Assembly (NCBI GenBank): GCA_021307315.1 | Contig: JAJSPD010000020.1 | Location: 372,001 to 436,000 of the forward strand | Direction of reading: 5' to 3' | DNA from: Bisporella sp. PMI_857 | Taxonomy: Eukaryota > Ascomycota > Leotiomycetes > Helotiales > Helotiaceae | DNA length: 64,000 bases | Shown: positions 1-11,276 of the stretch, piece after piece | Layout of the letters: the number at the start of each line of letters is the position of its first letter | Numbering within the stretch: position 1 is the stretch's first letter | The notes under the pieces: generated by a model | What the model was told of the DNA's origin: nothing | Databases searched by the model: none | The model's input: the letters and a program-made list of their open reading frames with translations, nothing else | Translations under genes and position numbers: made by a program

Positions 1-40
1 AACGAAAGTTACACTTTAATTACATGGCTAACGACAGATA

Positions 41-2685
41 TTACCAAGCATAGGCTTCCTCGACCAGATCCACTCTGAACCCATCCTTCACAGAATTCAC
101 AACCTGTCTCGTGGCTTCATCTGCCATACTACTAGGACCGCATACTACTACGGTGGTTTGCTGACCTTCTTCCAGATAGGATCTTATCACGTTCCCGATG
201 TCCATCCTCCCTGCCGTTACTGCTTCTGTCCTTGGAGTTGAGCTTTTGGCCATTTGATTTTCATCATTAATGGAGTCCAACTCTTGCGTAGCAGTTTTGG
301 AGGGACCTGTGCACCAAAATGAATATTCAATCCCCTGAACATCGCCTTCTTGGGTAAGGAAATTCTGCTTCACGTGTTCGATTAGAGCCAATTCTCTAGC
401 AGACCAAGCTAGGATGAATCGCTTCGCGTTCCTCAAAATCCCACGACTCTTTCCAGAGGCGAAGCCTCTTTGAAGATTCGCGGCTGTATATTCTTGAACA
501 AACCCAAGTGCATTCGTGATTCCGATGCCGCCTATAAGACATAAAACGGTGTCAGCGGTAAAGAGTGGTTGGAGAGTTGCACGATGGCCTGCGTAAGGCC
601 CTTCGGTGTAGACTGATATTTCCATTTGAGAGCGAGAATGCGATGAGAGGAGCCGGTGCTGGAGAGCGAAAGTCATTCCAGAATGTGCGCGGATTAGAAA
701 TTTGATGGATGCGCGGTCCTGGGTTTGAGTTTGGCATGGGATTGTTGCTTCTTGTTTCTTTGCCGTCAAGTTTGGTTGTGATTCTAAGTCTGTTGCTAAC
801 GATACAACACCAGATTCTTTCTCCTTACCCCCTTTTGCGGAGCTGTCAGAAAGAGAAGCAGGCGCAAGGGATATTGCAGTTAATTGACCCGGTCTGCTCC
901 AGCCCGCAATACTGAATGGGTGGCTTTCCCAGAATTTACCTAAACCGGGAACATAAAGAAAACTGTGCTGCCCGGGACCGAATTTCCAAGCAACCCTTGG
1001 GTAAACAGAGACTTGCATAATATCACAGTCTGGAAGTGATTCCACGACCGCCTTTGAGCCACCCAAGCTATTATAGTAAGCGACGCGAATTAATCTTGCC
1101 AGTCTATCAGCCGACCAGAAAGCGAAAGCGATATAAAGCCAGACTTGATACCCATAGACATATCCGAAGTGAGGGATCAAATGGTACCAACAACCAACCA
1201 AAGCAAGAATGATGAGGGCGATGTGGGTTATTAGGAAGAACTCGTAGAATTTGGTGCGAATCGGTAGGATTGCAAACGCTATTGCTAGGCAAAGCGCTAT
1301 CGTTGCGATTATTCCCCACCACTACAGAAAGGAGGTGCATTAGTAAGTTACGAAGCAATTAGTTGGCCAAAAACAAAAAGGTGGTAACGGGCTGCAATGC
1401 TATTGAGCTCACTCCAGCGTCCATAGCACATCGTATGGAATCAGACTGAGTTATGGATTGAAGACCCATAGAACTAAAAACTTACATAGAAAGGTTTTGC
1501 TGCTTCACTAGCATATCGTGCGGCTCCACCACTTCCCGGCTCAAAATATGCCAAAGTGTAAACTATTGAATGCACAACAGCTTGCACAACAGCCACTCGC
1601 GCCGCCCAACGATGCAAGGTCAGGAAAGCGGTCTGACTCCATCCCGTTATAGCGATTAAAATATTATTTCGTCCCGCAAACAAGATGGCAATACTCATGT
1701 TGACCAAACTGAGAGTACCCGTTCGATTCCCAACATACTCGCACATCTCAAACTGGGGCGATGTGAACCAGGTATTGGGAGAGAAATTGCGGAAGGAGAC
1801 CGAAGAGAGTATGATATTCATAATAACATAGATGCCAATGAAGATACCGAGCGTCCGGCCCGGTACGTAGCCTACGTTTCCAGGAAGAGGCTCGAGGCGC
1901 CGAGATCCGAATAGAGCCGGGAGAAAGACGTACCGTTGAAGCTTGGCCCAGAGAGCGGAGGTGTGTAGGCTTTTCTGGAATCCTGGAAATGCGCTTCTGG
2001 TATGAGCGAGGATGCCGCAGGCTATGCAGATACCAATGATAATGAGATAGTTTATCACCCTAGAAGTAATATGTGAGTCTCATGCTTGGCACCGAAGTAT
2101 AGTGTTAATAAAGGCAGAACGGAAAATGTCATACGAATATCTAGTGTGGATATATTCCGATCTTGCGAATTCCCCCAAAGTGCCGTGGATGGCGTAATAG
2201 GTGTCGCTATTGACCAAGCTGGTGACATTGAGCCAAGTGGCATCTTCTGCGAGCTCTTCAGTCGGAGCAACAGCAGGCAAACTGTCCTGGAAAGTCGGCT
2301 CTGAAGCACCCGCAACTGCTTGCACACTGAAGCATTTGGCCTGCTTTTCGGCACCATATCCATCCGCATTACAATTTTGTTGAATACAGTATGCCATTGT
2401 CTGTAGCCATGGGAGGTTGGTCGCGTAGCACTCGCCGCTCGTTGTCCCCATCATATCCATATCCATTTCCATTTCCATTTCCATATCCATATCCATGGAC
2501 ATGTCATGGCCATCAGGGAATGTGGTGCAAGTAAGGTAGAGGGCGGAAAGCGAATCGTGACATGATTGACAGCAGAGGTCCTGGTACAAGGAGATGCCGA
2601 AGCCGACGATGCCCTTCTCAGTTGCGCTTACATGATGAATGAAGCAGAGAAGGAGCAAAATGAACAAAGGGATCGCGGTTCCCAT
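41..2685 (-). CDS. Ferric-chelate reductase (FRE/NOX family metalloreductase), 3 exons
   Basis: This is a plasma-membrane metalloreductase that would pass electrons from cytosolic NADPH through FAD and two hemes to extracellular Fe(III) or Cu(II). Exons are 2685-2135, 2059-1486 and 1321-41, about 801 aa. The introns (2060-2134, donor GTATGA; 1322-1485, donor GTAAGT) keep the frame. The N-terminus has a signal peptide (residues 1-21), a Cys-rich ectodomain and a Met/Asp/Glu repeat at about residues 60-79. Two His-x13-His pairs, one in LTLHRWA...VVHSIVY and one in LITHIAL...CWYHLIP, supply the four heme ligands. HPFSIAG is the FAD site, GGIGIT starts the NADPH domain, and CGPSSMADEA lies near the C-terminus. 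Length and domain order are normal for fungal FRE proteins. The stop lies 40 bp from the window edge but the gene is complete. No oxidase or permease neighbour is visible. Iron versus copper preference cannot be told from the sequence. Confidence 0.88.
2449..2508 (-). repeat. Met-Asp/Met-Glu coding repeat in the ferric reductase
   Basis: A run of ATG-GAT/ATG-GAA hexanucleotide units encodes alternating Met with Asp or Glu over about 19 residues in the predicted extracellular part of the reductase. It is a coding microsatellite and its copy number may vary between strains. Confidence 0.85.
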
Positions 2686-4538
2686 GACAGGTGAGTTCCA
2701 CGCTGATTGATTAGGCCAGGTGATAGTTTATTACGGCCAGTCGGTGCAAAGTTCTCCAAGTGTTTCCGAAGCCCAACTTGGAATTCGTATGATGCTGCTG
2801 CTCCTGCATATGACAGTAGCGTATGAAGGGTAATGACAAATGGTAGCAAAATGGAATGTAGGTATGGGAGGTGTTGGTGGTTTGGAGGCTGGCAAGGTAG
2901 ATGTAATGGGTCACGCCCAATTGGTAGTTTTCTCCCTTTCCGATATCCAGTATTGGCATCGATAATTGAAGTGGTGCCATTTTTGCTACTGTAAATCGAA
3001 GCCAAAAGTGGTTTTGCTTGTTTCTTTTTGCTGGGTCACCTGCTTTGGGGGGGGGGGGAGGTATTTGGGAAGGCGGACCAGGGGGAAAGAGAGAGATTGA
3101 GCAAGTTTTAATCAATCAACGAGTGAAGTGCTATTAAGGTTATTATGGGAGTGGATCCCTGTAGGAAAATAGTGACAGTAGTGTGGACTTGGCTGAATCC
3201 CCAAGGAAAATCAAAAGAAGGCCCAAGTGAAGTCAAGACACACCCAGGACATAGGTAAGAGGTCAAGACATACTTAACACAACTCAAGCGTCTGTCCCTG
3301 AACACCCAAATGCTTCTGTAGGATTGGCGGGGTTGGCAGTTCCTACTCGATGGGGAACTATTGGACCTCTCATCTAGAAAAGCAGACTGTGCCACCGCAA
3401 CTGATACTATAATCCATCCAGAAGTATTAGGTTAGCAATAATAGGCGTGTGTAGTCTCGTAAGCCCGTCCCAACTTTTTCATGTCTCAGGTCCCGCTAAC
3501 GAGCATCAATATCTGCTAGGATCTTCGTACATACACCGCCAATGACATTTCATTATCGGAAAGAGCCTTTTATTTTGCGCGAGTTTATTTCCGCAGAACG
3601 TCAGGGAAACAGATATGATCTCCGTTCCTCCATCTAGACCGATACTTAAGAGGGGTAGGCGTACATGGGATGCAGAGTTGATTGCGCGTTGGGCCGTTTG
3701 TCGGCTTGGTTGGTGGGGTTCATGGGTATGCATGTTTTCTCCAGGATTAATTTTGCCATTTCTGCTTTGTGCCTTACCCGCTGGCATAAACACAACCCAC
3801 TTTATACAGGTAAAAAAAAATCCACTAGAATCACACAACAGCCAAACGAAAGTGGTGTCCTTTCAATATATTCCAAACCCGACACGCACTCCTCGCGGCT
3901 GCTTCTGGATTCAAAATATACCACAGTGCTGGGTTTTCAATGAAAGAAGAAGACAAGAATTTTCTTCGCATGTTGCCTTAATGCTATTCTCCATCCGAGT
4001 TCAGATTACTTATGTTAAGCCAAAACTTGAGAAGAAATCCGTGGAACCCAGGTACCAAACGTAGTTAAAAAGACAGAAGGTGAGCCTCACCAAAGCGCAC
4101 GGTATGTTTGCAGCAGGAGTCCACTTTAAACCCCATCCACAAGGCGAAACTGACAGATATTGTCCTAAATCTCATGTTTGCGTGACAAGGTACATATCGA
4201 ACCCGGGTTAGTAGCGCCAAAATATGTGACGATATATCTTTCTGATGCGAAAAATGACTAGTTGGAGCGCTAGTACAGATATTATCAGATCAATATCTAC
4301 AAGCCAAGCACAGCTCGCTATGGGCAATCCTGTGTAAACCTCAATGGGCAGTCATGTAATATGACAGAGTCACGAATTTCGTTCATTGGGTAGCTTCTTG
4401 CGAGCGAGTAGATACTCTTGCCCACTGCACTGCACAACTAACATGGAACACCAGACTACTTATTACTTCACGCTCCAATACGCCGCGACTTACGTTATGG
4501 TCTCCTGTAGCACTATTGTTGAGGAGGGATGAAGCGGA
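2686..4538. other. Intergenic, no gene recognised; includes a G12 tract
   Basis: Several short open frames on both strands here show no family motif and no consistent splice structure. A run of 12 G lies at 3047-3058, within about 400 bp upstream of the reductase start, so this side is its promoter region. Confidence 0.6.
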
Positions 4539-5130
4539 CTAAGCCGTGGCTTCGAAATGACCTTGGTTTAAAAAATATATCCAATCGCCTATGAGATATG
4601 TGATATCTATTCTATATAGTTTAATTTCTACATCAGTCTGTTCTATTTCTAATGGAAACGCTCGATACTTCTTTCCATTTAAGCTATCAAGAGCCCAAGG
4701 TACAGGGATAAACGCGTAGATTAGGTCTGTTACGTACTGCAGCTCTTCCAACATCTCAAATGCTTCGAGAAATTTAGGACCTAAGGTGGTGGGAAAGAAA
4801 TTTGGGGAGCACCGAAAAATCTCGCAATGTTTCAAATCACCTGAGCAGTCAAGAGCTCAGTGTGGAGAGAGCACATTTATCGCATATTGTAGATCTCCCA
4901 GTGCTTCAAACACGGCAGGTGATTCATCCTTTAAAGGTGAAAAACGAGCAGTTACGCTGCAGATCATAAAATTCTTAATGGAGAGATTCCTTCTAGATGC
5001 TATTTGAAATTTATTGAAGCGAAAAACTTTGATTCCTGTAAGGAGATGTAACGAGTGATATATACACATGTTTCCGGATGAGACATGTGGTCTTTCAACA
5101 AAATTCGACAACCGAAACGCCTTCTATGTT
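4539..5130 (-). pseudogene. Unrecognised gene relic with one in-frame stop
   Basis: A single minus-strand frame runs about 190 codons from just after a TAA near 5130 to the stop at 4539, broken only by a TGA at 4857-4859. A CGA-to-TGA transition would explain it. The translation has ordinary amino-acid composition on both sides of the stop (ESPAVFEALGDLQYAI before, AFEMLEELQYVTDLIYAF after), which suggests former coding sequence rather than chance. No convincing ATG starts the frame, so the 5' end is missing or spliced. I do not recognise the family. Confidence 0.35.
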
Positions 5131-5188
5131 ACTTTGGACCCATTCCTTTTACTCCACCCTTTTCCCAATGTTTTCTTTTTCGTATGCT

Positions 5189-5981
5189 CTAAGCCGGGTC
5201 GCAGACTCTGAAGGGGCCAGAGCCTACTTGGTTGGGCGCCTCAATGAAATGAGTTACCACGCCACAGAGCTCCTTGGTTCCCTGAAGGAAGATGGCGCGG
5301 GCAGGAGTTAAGGTATTCCCGTTATCTCTGCCAGCATACTTCGCCCCGTTCTTCATGACTGGATACTCTGAGAGCTTTGGCTTTGGCTCGTTACACTTGG
5401 CATTTGCGCCCCCGAAGAACTTGAGCTGGGTATTGCTCTTTGATTTGCCGCCTGCGTTTTCAACATCCCCAGACATACCGCCGAAGTTGTGAGGGAAGCT
5501 GTTAAGAAGTGAGAGTTAGTATCTCAACAGGGTTGAAAGATCGTGCTGCTGACATACCCGCCCAGAGTGGCGCCGCTTGTAGCGGCTTGGGCCCACTCCG
5601 CCTTGATAGTAAACTTTCCCGCAGAGCTCTCGCAAAAGTAACTCTTAGGAGCCACTTTTGGTGCTGCAGCCTGAGATGCCGTCAGTTTTTGAGTTTATTC
5701 TTGGGTAACCCTAATAGACCTCAATTAAGCAAGCTCTTTCGAGTAACCAGAAAGTATCACAAGATCAAGATCTCTTTCGAAACCTGGCTTGGTATTCTAG
5801 ATTACCCAATGGGAGTGAGGCACTAAAGATCAATTGTCTCAATTCGATCTCCAAGGAGAGTCAAATCACTCAACAAGTTTGAGTAACTGAGGTCTTATAG
5901 TCCAATTCTGCCAGGGGGATAATGAGGACTTACTGCAGAGCTGACAAGAACGGCAAGTGCTAGAACGTTTGTGTAAAGCAT
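5189..5981 (-). CDS. Secreted ribonuclease T1/ribotoxin-fold protein, 3 exons
   Basis: This is a small secreted protein of 156 aa. Exons are 5981-5934 (signal peptide), 5670-5558 and 5498-5189. The introns (5671-5933, donor GTAAGT; 5499-5557, donor GTATGT with TACTAAC branch) keep the frame. After the signal peptide the mature chain is about 140 aa. In order it shows the catalytic set of the guanyl-preferring RNase N1/T1 superfamily: His57 in FPHNF, Glu98 in SEYP, Arg121 in PARAIF, His137 in GVVTH and Phe150 in GPFRVC. The first tyrosine of the T1 site is Phe55 here. Four cysteines (29, 89, 132, 153) are spaced to pair 1-4 and 2-3. The chain is longer than classic RNase T1 (about 104 aa) because of extra loops, closer in size to ribotoxins or RNase-like effectors. 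Family-level RNase T1 fold is well supported; activity and target are inference. Confidence 0.75.
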
Positions 5982-6760
5982 TTTGGCTGCTTATTGGAAT
6001 ATATGTAGGAAGAAGAGAGTAGAATCAAATGTTTGAATAGCTGTGAAATGTTATGGACTGATGCCTCTTCATCAGAACATCTTGCTCAACTATTATAGCT
6101 TTGGGTTTCTGTTTGCCGTCATCCTTCAGTGTCTAATTTGGCCGTTGAAAGTATATGGGTATACAATTCGTAAGCATCTTTAAAACATGGCCAAGCCTTA
6201 GGATTTCTCGGGAGCAATCCAATCCGAGGTGTACCAGCCCGATCTCTTTGTAACTTGAGCTGCCCGCACGTCGATGGATGTTGTAAGTAGAGTGTGCCCC
6301 CTGAGAATAGGATCTAGCGTACCTGGGATGTCCTGCAGCGAGCTAAAGTTGCGTAATAACGGCCCCTAAAATTAACCTTAAAGGATGGATCTAGTGGAGA
6401 CAAACAAGGAAATCCAATCTTTTGGGTGGTCAGATATTATTATGAGGCCCATTTTTCCTATTTTGCGCGAGCCATCGGCCAGGGTCTTCAGATTCTAATC
6501 TGGGGGCATTTAAGCCTAATTGTTACTAGGTTCGTCTATGGATTAGTTTAACCAAAGCCACAAATGCCCTTATGCCCCGCTTTTTGCGGCTATGTCTTCC
6601 CACCACTTCCCCAGTTCCACAGCCACCATGTAAAAATAAAGCTTGTAATCGCACTCTAGCCATCAATTTCTGGGGTATATCTTTCTTCATCTGCCTCGCA
6701 TTCGACTTGAGGATTCCATACCATATCACCCTAGCATATTGCGACAAGTTATTTATCATC
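5982..6760. other. Intergenic between divergent RNase-like and DUF3632 genes
   Basis: No coding frame of note. This 779-bp stretch separates two divergently transcribed genes and must contain both promoters. I saw no distinctive element beyond AT-rich TATA-like patches. Confidence 0.5.
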
Positions 6761-7794
6761 ATGTCTCTTATTGAACTCAACATTGCCCAGGCGGGCGACG
6801 ACGAGTCTAGCAAGCAAATAAAGACCACGTTCCACAATCTTGTCAACGGCATAGTGGACTCAGCAACTGCCGCTCAGGAAATTGACAAGATCATTGTCAA
6901 CGACTGCCGGGAGGCTTACATTTCCTATACTTCGGTACCAAAGCCTACCGCCGAACAGATTGAAACTCGCAGCATTCGCACTCCTGACCCTGCGGGATGG
7001 CTTCAGCTCTTGTGGAACAGTTTCGGCAAGGCTGCAATGGTCATACCATATAATCACGTTGGCCAAGATCGGCTGGTGAGTTTACTGCAAGAACTCCAAC
7101 GTATACCACTCCACAAGGTCCCCTGGTTTGTGTCAGACAAAGTCATAGAAAAAGAGCTTTACGACCTGACGCACGCGAATGGATACGATTACTTCCAGCA
7201 GTGGCTATGGGAGCTTGACCAAGGTAAGTTTGATACCATCTTCGTATTTGCCATCTTTAACTTTTTTTCTCAGGTCACTTTATTGGTCATCAGACCGTAG
7301 AGACCGACCCCGAAGCCGCTGTGGCATACCTCAACTTCTCAGCATTCCTAGGACGCCTATTAGCTGGCGGTATAACCGCAGGGCTGAGCCTAAGCGCACT
7401 CATTCGGCGGCCAGAGTCACCTTTTTGTATGCAGAAGATTGCATGGACAGCAAAGTCTGCGGACTCTGCCGAGCAAGCAAAGCGCTATCAGCCGTATGCG
7501 TCTGCTGCTGCACAGTGGATTCTGTATGCCGGCGACGCGTTGTATGAGCTGTGTGACAAGGATATCAGTGGGCTTGGTGTCAAGTGGAGCCGCACGTTGT
7601 GGGATAGTTGGAAGGCCAAGTTTAATGAGGTTGCAGAAGACAAGAGATTTAGTGATGCAACTCGCGACTTGGTTCGGCAGGCAATAGAGTGTATGGTTCA
7701 GTTAGAACAAGGGAATGGTGCAACTGGTATAGTCCAGAAATTTGGGCTTACTTCTTGGAGAGAAGATGAAAATGAAGACAAAGAAGAGGAGTGA
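6761..7794 (+). CDS. DUF3632-like fungal protein, 2 exons
   Basis: A cytoplasmic-looking protein of 327 aa. Exons are 6761-7223 and 7274-7794; the intron has donor GTAAGT and acceptor CTCAG, and joining gives DQG-HFIGHQ in frame. The ATG at 6761 is preferred because the frame upstream of it translates to Cys/Pro-rich sequence unlike the rest. The chain is mostly helical, with no signal peptide or membrane segment, a PYASAAAQWILYAGDALYELC stretch and a charged EDENEDKEEE tail. Overall pattern and length match the fungal DUF3632 family, whose function is unknown. The family call is from memory of its look and is moderate; that it is a real two-exon gene is more certain. Confidence 0.65.
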
Positions 7795-8455
7795 TTGCCT
7801 AGAGCTTTTACAACCAAAGTTGACGATATTCAATGAACATAAATTTTCGCGCGAGCTATCAATCGGACCCCTGGACCGTCTTTATAAGGCTCTGCACCCT
7901 TGATTGCAAACTCAGTCCTTGGCTCTTAGTGGTCGTAACTTTCAGGAAATGCAACTTATACGGCCGAAAGCCAGATAATCTACGCAATTTCTTGAGTGCC
8001 TCTTTTATATCGATCTAGGTCTTTTGGCGAGCGAGCGCTAGGAAGGTTACTACTAATCATCCCGTCTCGAACAATCTAAGTATTTATACGCTTAAATAGA
8101 AGAGAAAATATAAAGGGAGGAGCTAGTTTTGTTTCAACACATCGCAAGGCTGTAGATATTTCCAATAATCTGAGTATTTAGAGACTCAGAGTGGGTATGA
8201 AGCAGTGTAGTCAATAGTGCGTACGCCGTAAATACTGCAATATCCTCACCCGAAAATACGTACAACAGTAAAAATTCTACCCAAAAATACGGACTGTATT
8301 GTACTACAGTACAATAAGTCCTGCACTGTACGCACACCGTAAATGCAGTATAATACCGTATTATAACTTCACGTGACCCGTACCCTTGCTTTCCCTTATT
8401 CCTTTGATTTCTCTACGATATTCTCTAACTTAAACTACTCTATTTGATACTAGGA
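7795..8455. other. AT-rich intergenic DNA with short repeats and a palindrome
   Basis: No gene. Near-repeats sharing a CCGTAAAT core occur around 8218-8242 and 8326-8354. A palindrome (TATTGTACT, 2-nt spacer, AGTACAATA) sits near 8297-8316. The region borders the 3' end of the hAT relic and may be its terminal region. Confidence 0.45.
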
Positions 8456-9290
8456 CTATAAACACTCTAAAGCTTTAACTACCTTTACTGACAGCTTGCT
8501 ACGGCGATCAGTGATTGTAATTTTACAGAACGAGAATAGCCATTCTGGTGGTGCGCTCATTGCAGGTATGGAGAGAAAATTCAGGGCCATTCTACTTAAA
8601 TTGAGGTAAATAGCCTGCTGCTCAGTTGATAGCCACCAATCTCTCACATCCCCAATGGCCGTGGTGGAGCGGCGCTTCACAATTTCGAGTATTCGTCCAT
8701 ATATTGAGTTGTAAGAACTTTTTCGTATAAAGCATACCTCCACTGTGCGAACTTGTTTGGTGACAGCCTCGGGCTCTTTAATTGGATAGGACGAGGCTCA
8801 CAAGCTTGGATTAGAAGGTTCTCCAGGCTAGCAAGCATATATCTTTCTTTCCACACCTCCTCTAAACCAGTCTTTGATGGCCGCCACCACTTAGAATCCC
8901 AGTGCTCTTGGATATACTGCCACTTGAAGACTGGTGGAGAGCAAGTGCGCCAATATAAACTGGGGTATCACTAGCAAAAGCATAGTATTTATTAAGATTC
9001 GCCCAGCCGGAATTAATAAAAGTTGCCATAAAAAGATCGTCTCTGTACTCTGATATACCAGCTTCGTACTGACTGAATAGCTAGTCTAGCGCCGGAAGAG
9101 TATTGCCCAGGGCATTGCGGTTTGATTCAAGAGCTTTAGTACGGTGAGCATGGTTTGTAAGGAAGGTTTGGATCTGATTAGTGGAAAAGTTAGCATAAAT
9201 ATCTTCTTAATTAAGGCAGGCATTCTAGTTACCTTTATTAATGTAGCCCAATCTTGATCTGAGAGTCGATTAAGAAGCAGTTCATGGTCC
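8456..9290 (-). pseudogene. Decayed hAT-family transposase
   Basis: Reading the minus strand in shifting frames gives the C-terminal half of a fungal hAT transposase. In order: ESNRNALGN, EYRDDLFMATFINSGWANL, TPVYIGALALH, FKWQYIQEHWDSKWW, then the hATC dimerisation block (LNLSRMALNFLSIPAMSA and KITITDRRSKL). At least one frameshift near 8945 and several in-frame stops, such as the one after LPALD, break it. The N-terminal zinc finger and DDE start are missing or unreadable. It is an inactive relic; no autonomous copy is in the window. Confidence 0.8.
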
Positions 9291-9615
9291 TAAGATCTGG
9301 GAAAGACAGCTGCCCAGAATGTGTATTTTACTATAGTATAGGAAGGCTGGCATACAAAGAACTCAATTATTACATTACGTCAGAACCCCTCTGCACCTTC
9401 CACCGAAGGCTTTCCAAGCCTAAATTCGATAAAGAAGCCAAATCGTACGTCTGTATCTTCGGTTTAACTGGCTCGCTTAAATAGGGGCTCCTACATAGGC
9501 GGGAATAACTCCGACCTTATATCCGAAGACGGGATAGGATTTCTAAGCAAGCATCTTACTACCTCACATCTCCCCCAAAATTTCCTCATACCGTGCATAG
9601 AGCGACGCGGTAGCC
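9291..9615. other. Intergenic upstream of the alcohol dehydrogenase
   Basis: A 66-codon open frame at 9284-9484 has no recognised motif and lacks an ATG start (it begins TTG or later). Otherwise nothing is seen; it holds the promoter of the next gene. Confidence 0.4.
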
Positions 9616-10882
9616 ATGGCGCCTCAGAAATATAGGCAATGGACAATTCAGAGTCAAACGGGCGTTGACGGGTTAGTATTTAGCGAAGCAGAGGTACCAG
9701 AATCGCTAGGCGATCATGAAGTTCTTATTAAAATCCACGCCGCTTCGCTCAACTACCGCGACTTAATGGCCATCCATGTATATCCCCTCCTACCGTGTTG
9801 CACATTATCCTTTTCACGGCCCCTCTCCCCCCTCCACCATCATCCATTTATCCCTCCCCGCAACTCCGGATTGGACCAGCGACTAACACCCACCAGAGCG
9901 GAAAGAAGATAGCCGTCAAACCAAACATAGTGCCCGGCTCCGACGGCGCCGGGACAGTAATCTCTATCGGGAAATCCGTGAGCTTGTTCTCGCCCCAAGA
10001 TAAAGTCGTCACGCACTTAGTACCCGGCATCGAGCCTGGGAGGTTTCCCATCGGAGCCGATATCTTCGGCGGGCTAGGCCAAGCGCACCACGGGACGCTC
10101 CGCGAATACGGGGTGTTCCACGAGGACACCCTGGTCCGGATGCCGGGGAACCTGAGCTTCGAAGAGGCGGCGACGTTGACTTGCAGCGGGTTAACGGCAT
10201 GCAATGCGTTGTTTGGGCAGCGTGGCGTAAGGGATCTGAGTGGCGAGACCGTATTAACGCAGGGGACAGGTGGTGTGAGCGTTGCTGCCTTACAGGTAGG
10301 AATCCTGCTCTCCTTACCAAATTCCCAGCTTGCGAGAGCAGAAACGTGAGAAGGGAAAGGTCGTTTTTCGCTGATGCGTGAGGGAAGTTCGCGCACGCGG
10401 CTGGCGCAACCGTGATTTCAACAACGAGCAGTGAAGCAAAAGCCTCGCGTCTCAAAGAGCTTGGCGCTTCTCACGTCGTCAACTACCGCACGCATAAAAA
10501 CTGGGGAGAAACAGCAAAATCGCTCTCCCTGAACCAGGAAGGCATCTCCAACATCATCGACGTCGGAGGACTTTCCACGCTCGCCGAATCCTTCAAGGCT
10601 GTTAAGGTCAACGGGATAGTGAGTATTACTGGGGTCCTAGGTGAAGCAGGCGAAGAGAAGCCGGATATCATGGATGCTCTGTGGCGAGTATGTAGCGTGC
10701 GAGGGGTGTGGTTGGGAACTCGGGATTTGTTTGGGGAAATGGTGCAATTTATCGAGGAGAAGAACATTAAGCCTGTGTTTGATGAGAGGGTTTTTAGATT
10801 GGAGGAGCTTAAGGAAGCGTGTGTCTATATGGAAGAGCGGAGGCATTTTTCAAAGGTTGTTATTAAGATCCCCGATTTATGA
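9616..10882 (+). CDS. Zinc-type alcohol dehydrogenase-like protein (MDR superfamily), 3 exons
   Basis: An NAD(P)H-dependent medium-chain oxidoreductase of 351 aa. Exons are 9616-9777, 9897-10295 and 10388-10882. The introns (9778-9896 with branch GACTAAC; 10296-10387) restore one frame. The GroES-like domain contains SLNYRDLMAIH and PGSDGAGTV. The Rossmann domain has the GTGGVSVAALQ dinucleotide loop, then GAtVISTTSS, GASHVVNY and IDVGG. The C-terminus FSKVVIKIPDL is usual for the family. It resembles the uncharacterised zinc-type ADH-like proteins of fungi; the usual catalytic zinc cysteine is not seen, so a quinone-oxidoreductase-type reaction is as likely as alcohol oxidation. The substrate is unknown. 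No cluster partners lie nearby. Confidence 0.85.
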
Positions 10883-11180
10883 AACAATCAGGCTCACAGT
10901 CATTACTATTGCTCCCGTGAGTTAGAGAGCAGAATCAGAGGAGTTTTTGGACAGGCTGCTCACTGCTTCCATTCACAATTATAACTGTGAGGGTATTTAA
11001 CCCCTTCTTTTCCAGTCCCTTCTGAGGAGAACACCGGAACATCAACGTAACCAATTCCTCAAAAACAAAAAATCAAATCAGAAAATACGGACACAATAGC
11101 AACACGTCAACTAGCAACCTACACTCTCAACAGGATTAGATCCACTTACTCCCAAGAGCAAAGTTCTCTCGATCTGAGCA
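10883..11180. other. Intergenic, nothing recognised
   Basis: AT-rich stretch downstream of the dehydrogenase; no coding or RNA feature seen. Confidence 0.5.
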
Positions 11181-11276
11181 TGCTGTCGAACGAAGTAATA
11201 GCCGTTGTAGCCATATGCCTCACGGTCTCTGTCCTTCTCACAGCAGTTTTCGTCTGGCGGCACATCATGAAATAGG
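11181..11276 (+). CDS. Possible 31-aa single-pass membrane micropeptide
   Basis: An ATG-initiated frame encodes 31 residues: a short polar start (MLSNE), about 20 hydrophobic residues and a basic end (WRHIMK). That is the layout of a tail-anchored or single-pass micropeptide. It could equally be a first exon or a chance frame. No homology is recognised and it lies alone between two genes. Confidence 0.2.

Noticed and set aside
3047..3058. G12 tract as a possible G-quadruplex
   Set aside because: A single homopolymer without spaced G-runs; more likely a slippage tract.
2628..3115. Overlapping minus-strand frames upstream of the ferric reductase
   Set aside because: Low-complexity proline/serine-rich translations with no splice link to the reductase; its own ATG with signal peptide is convincing.
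4190..4215. Possible tRNA B box (GGGTTCGA on the minus strand)
   Set aside because: The bases after the core do not match GGTTCGANNCC and no cloverleaf could be drawn.
9848..10455. Long minus-strand frames across the alcohol dehydrogenase
   Set aside because: They are antisense shadows of a well-supported MDR gene.
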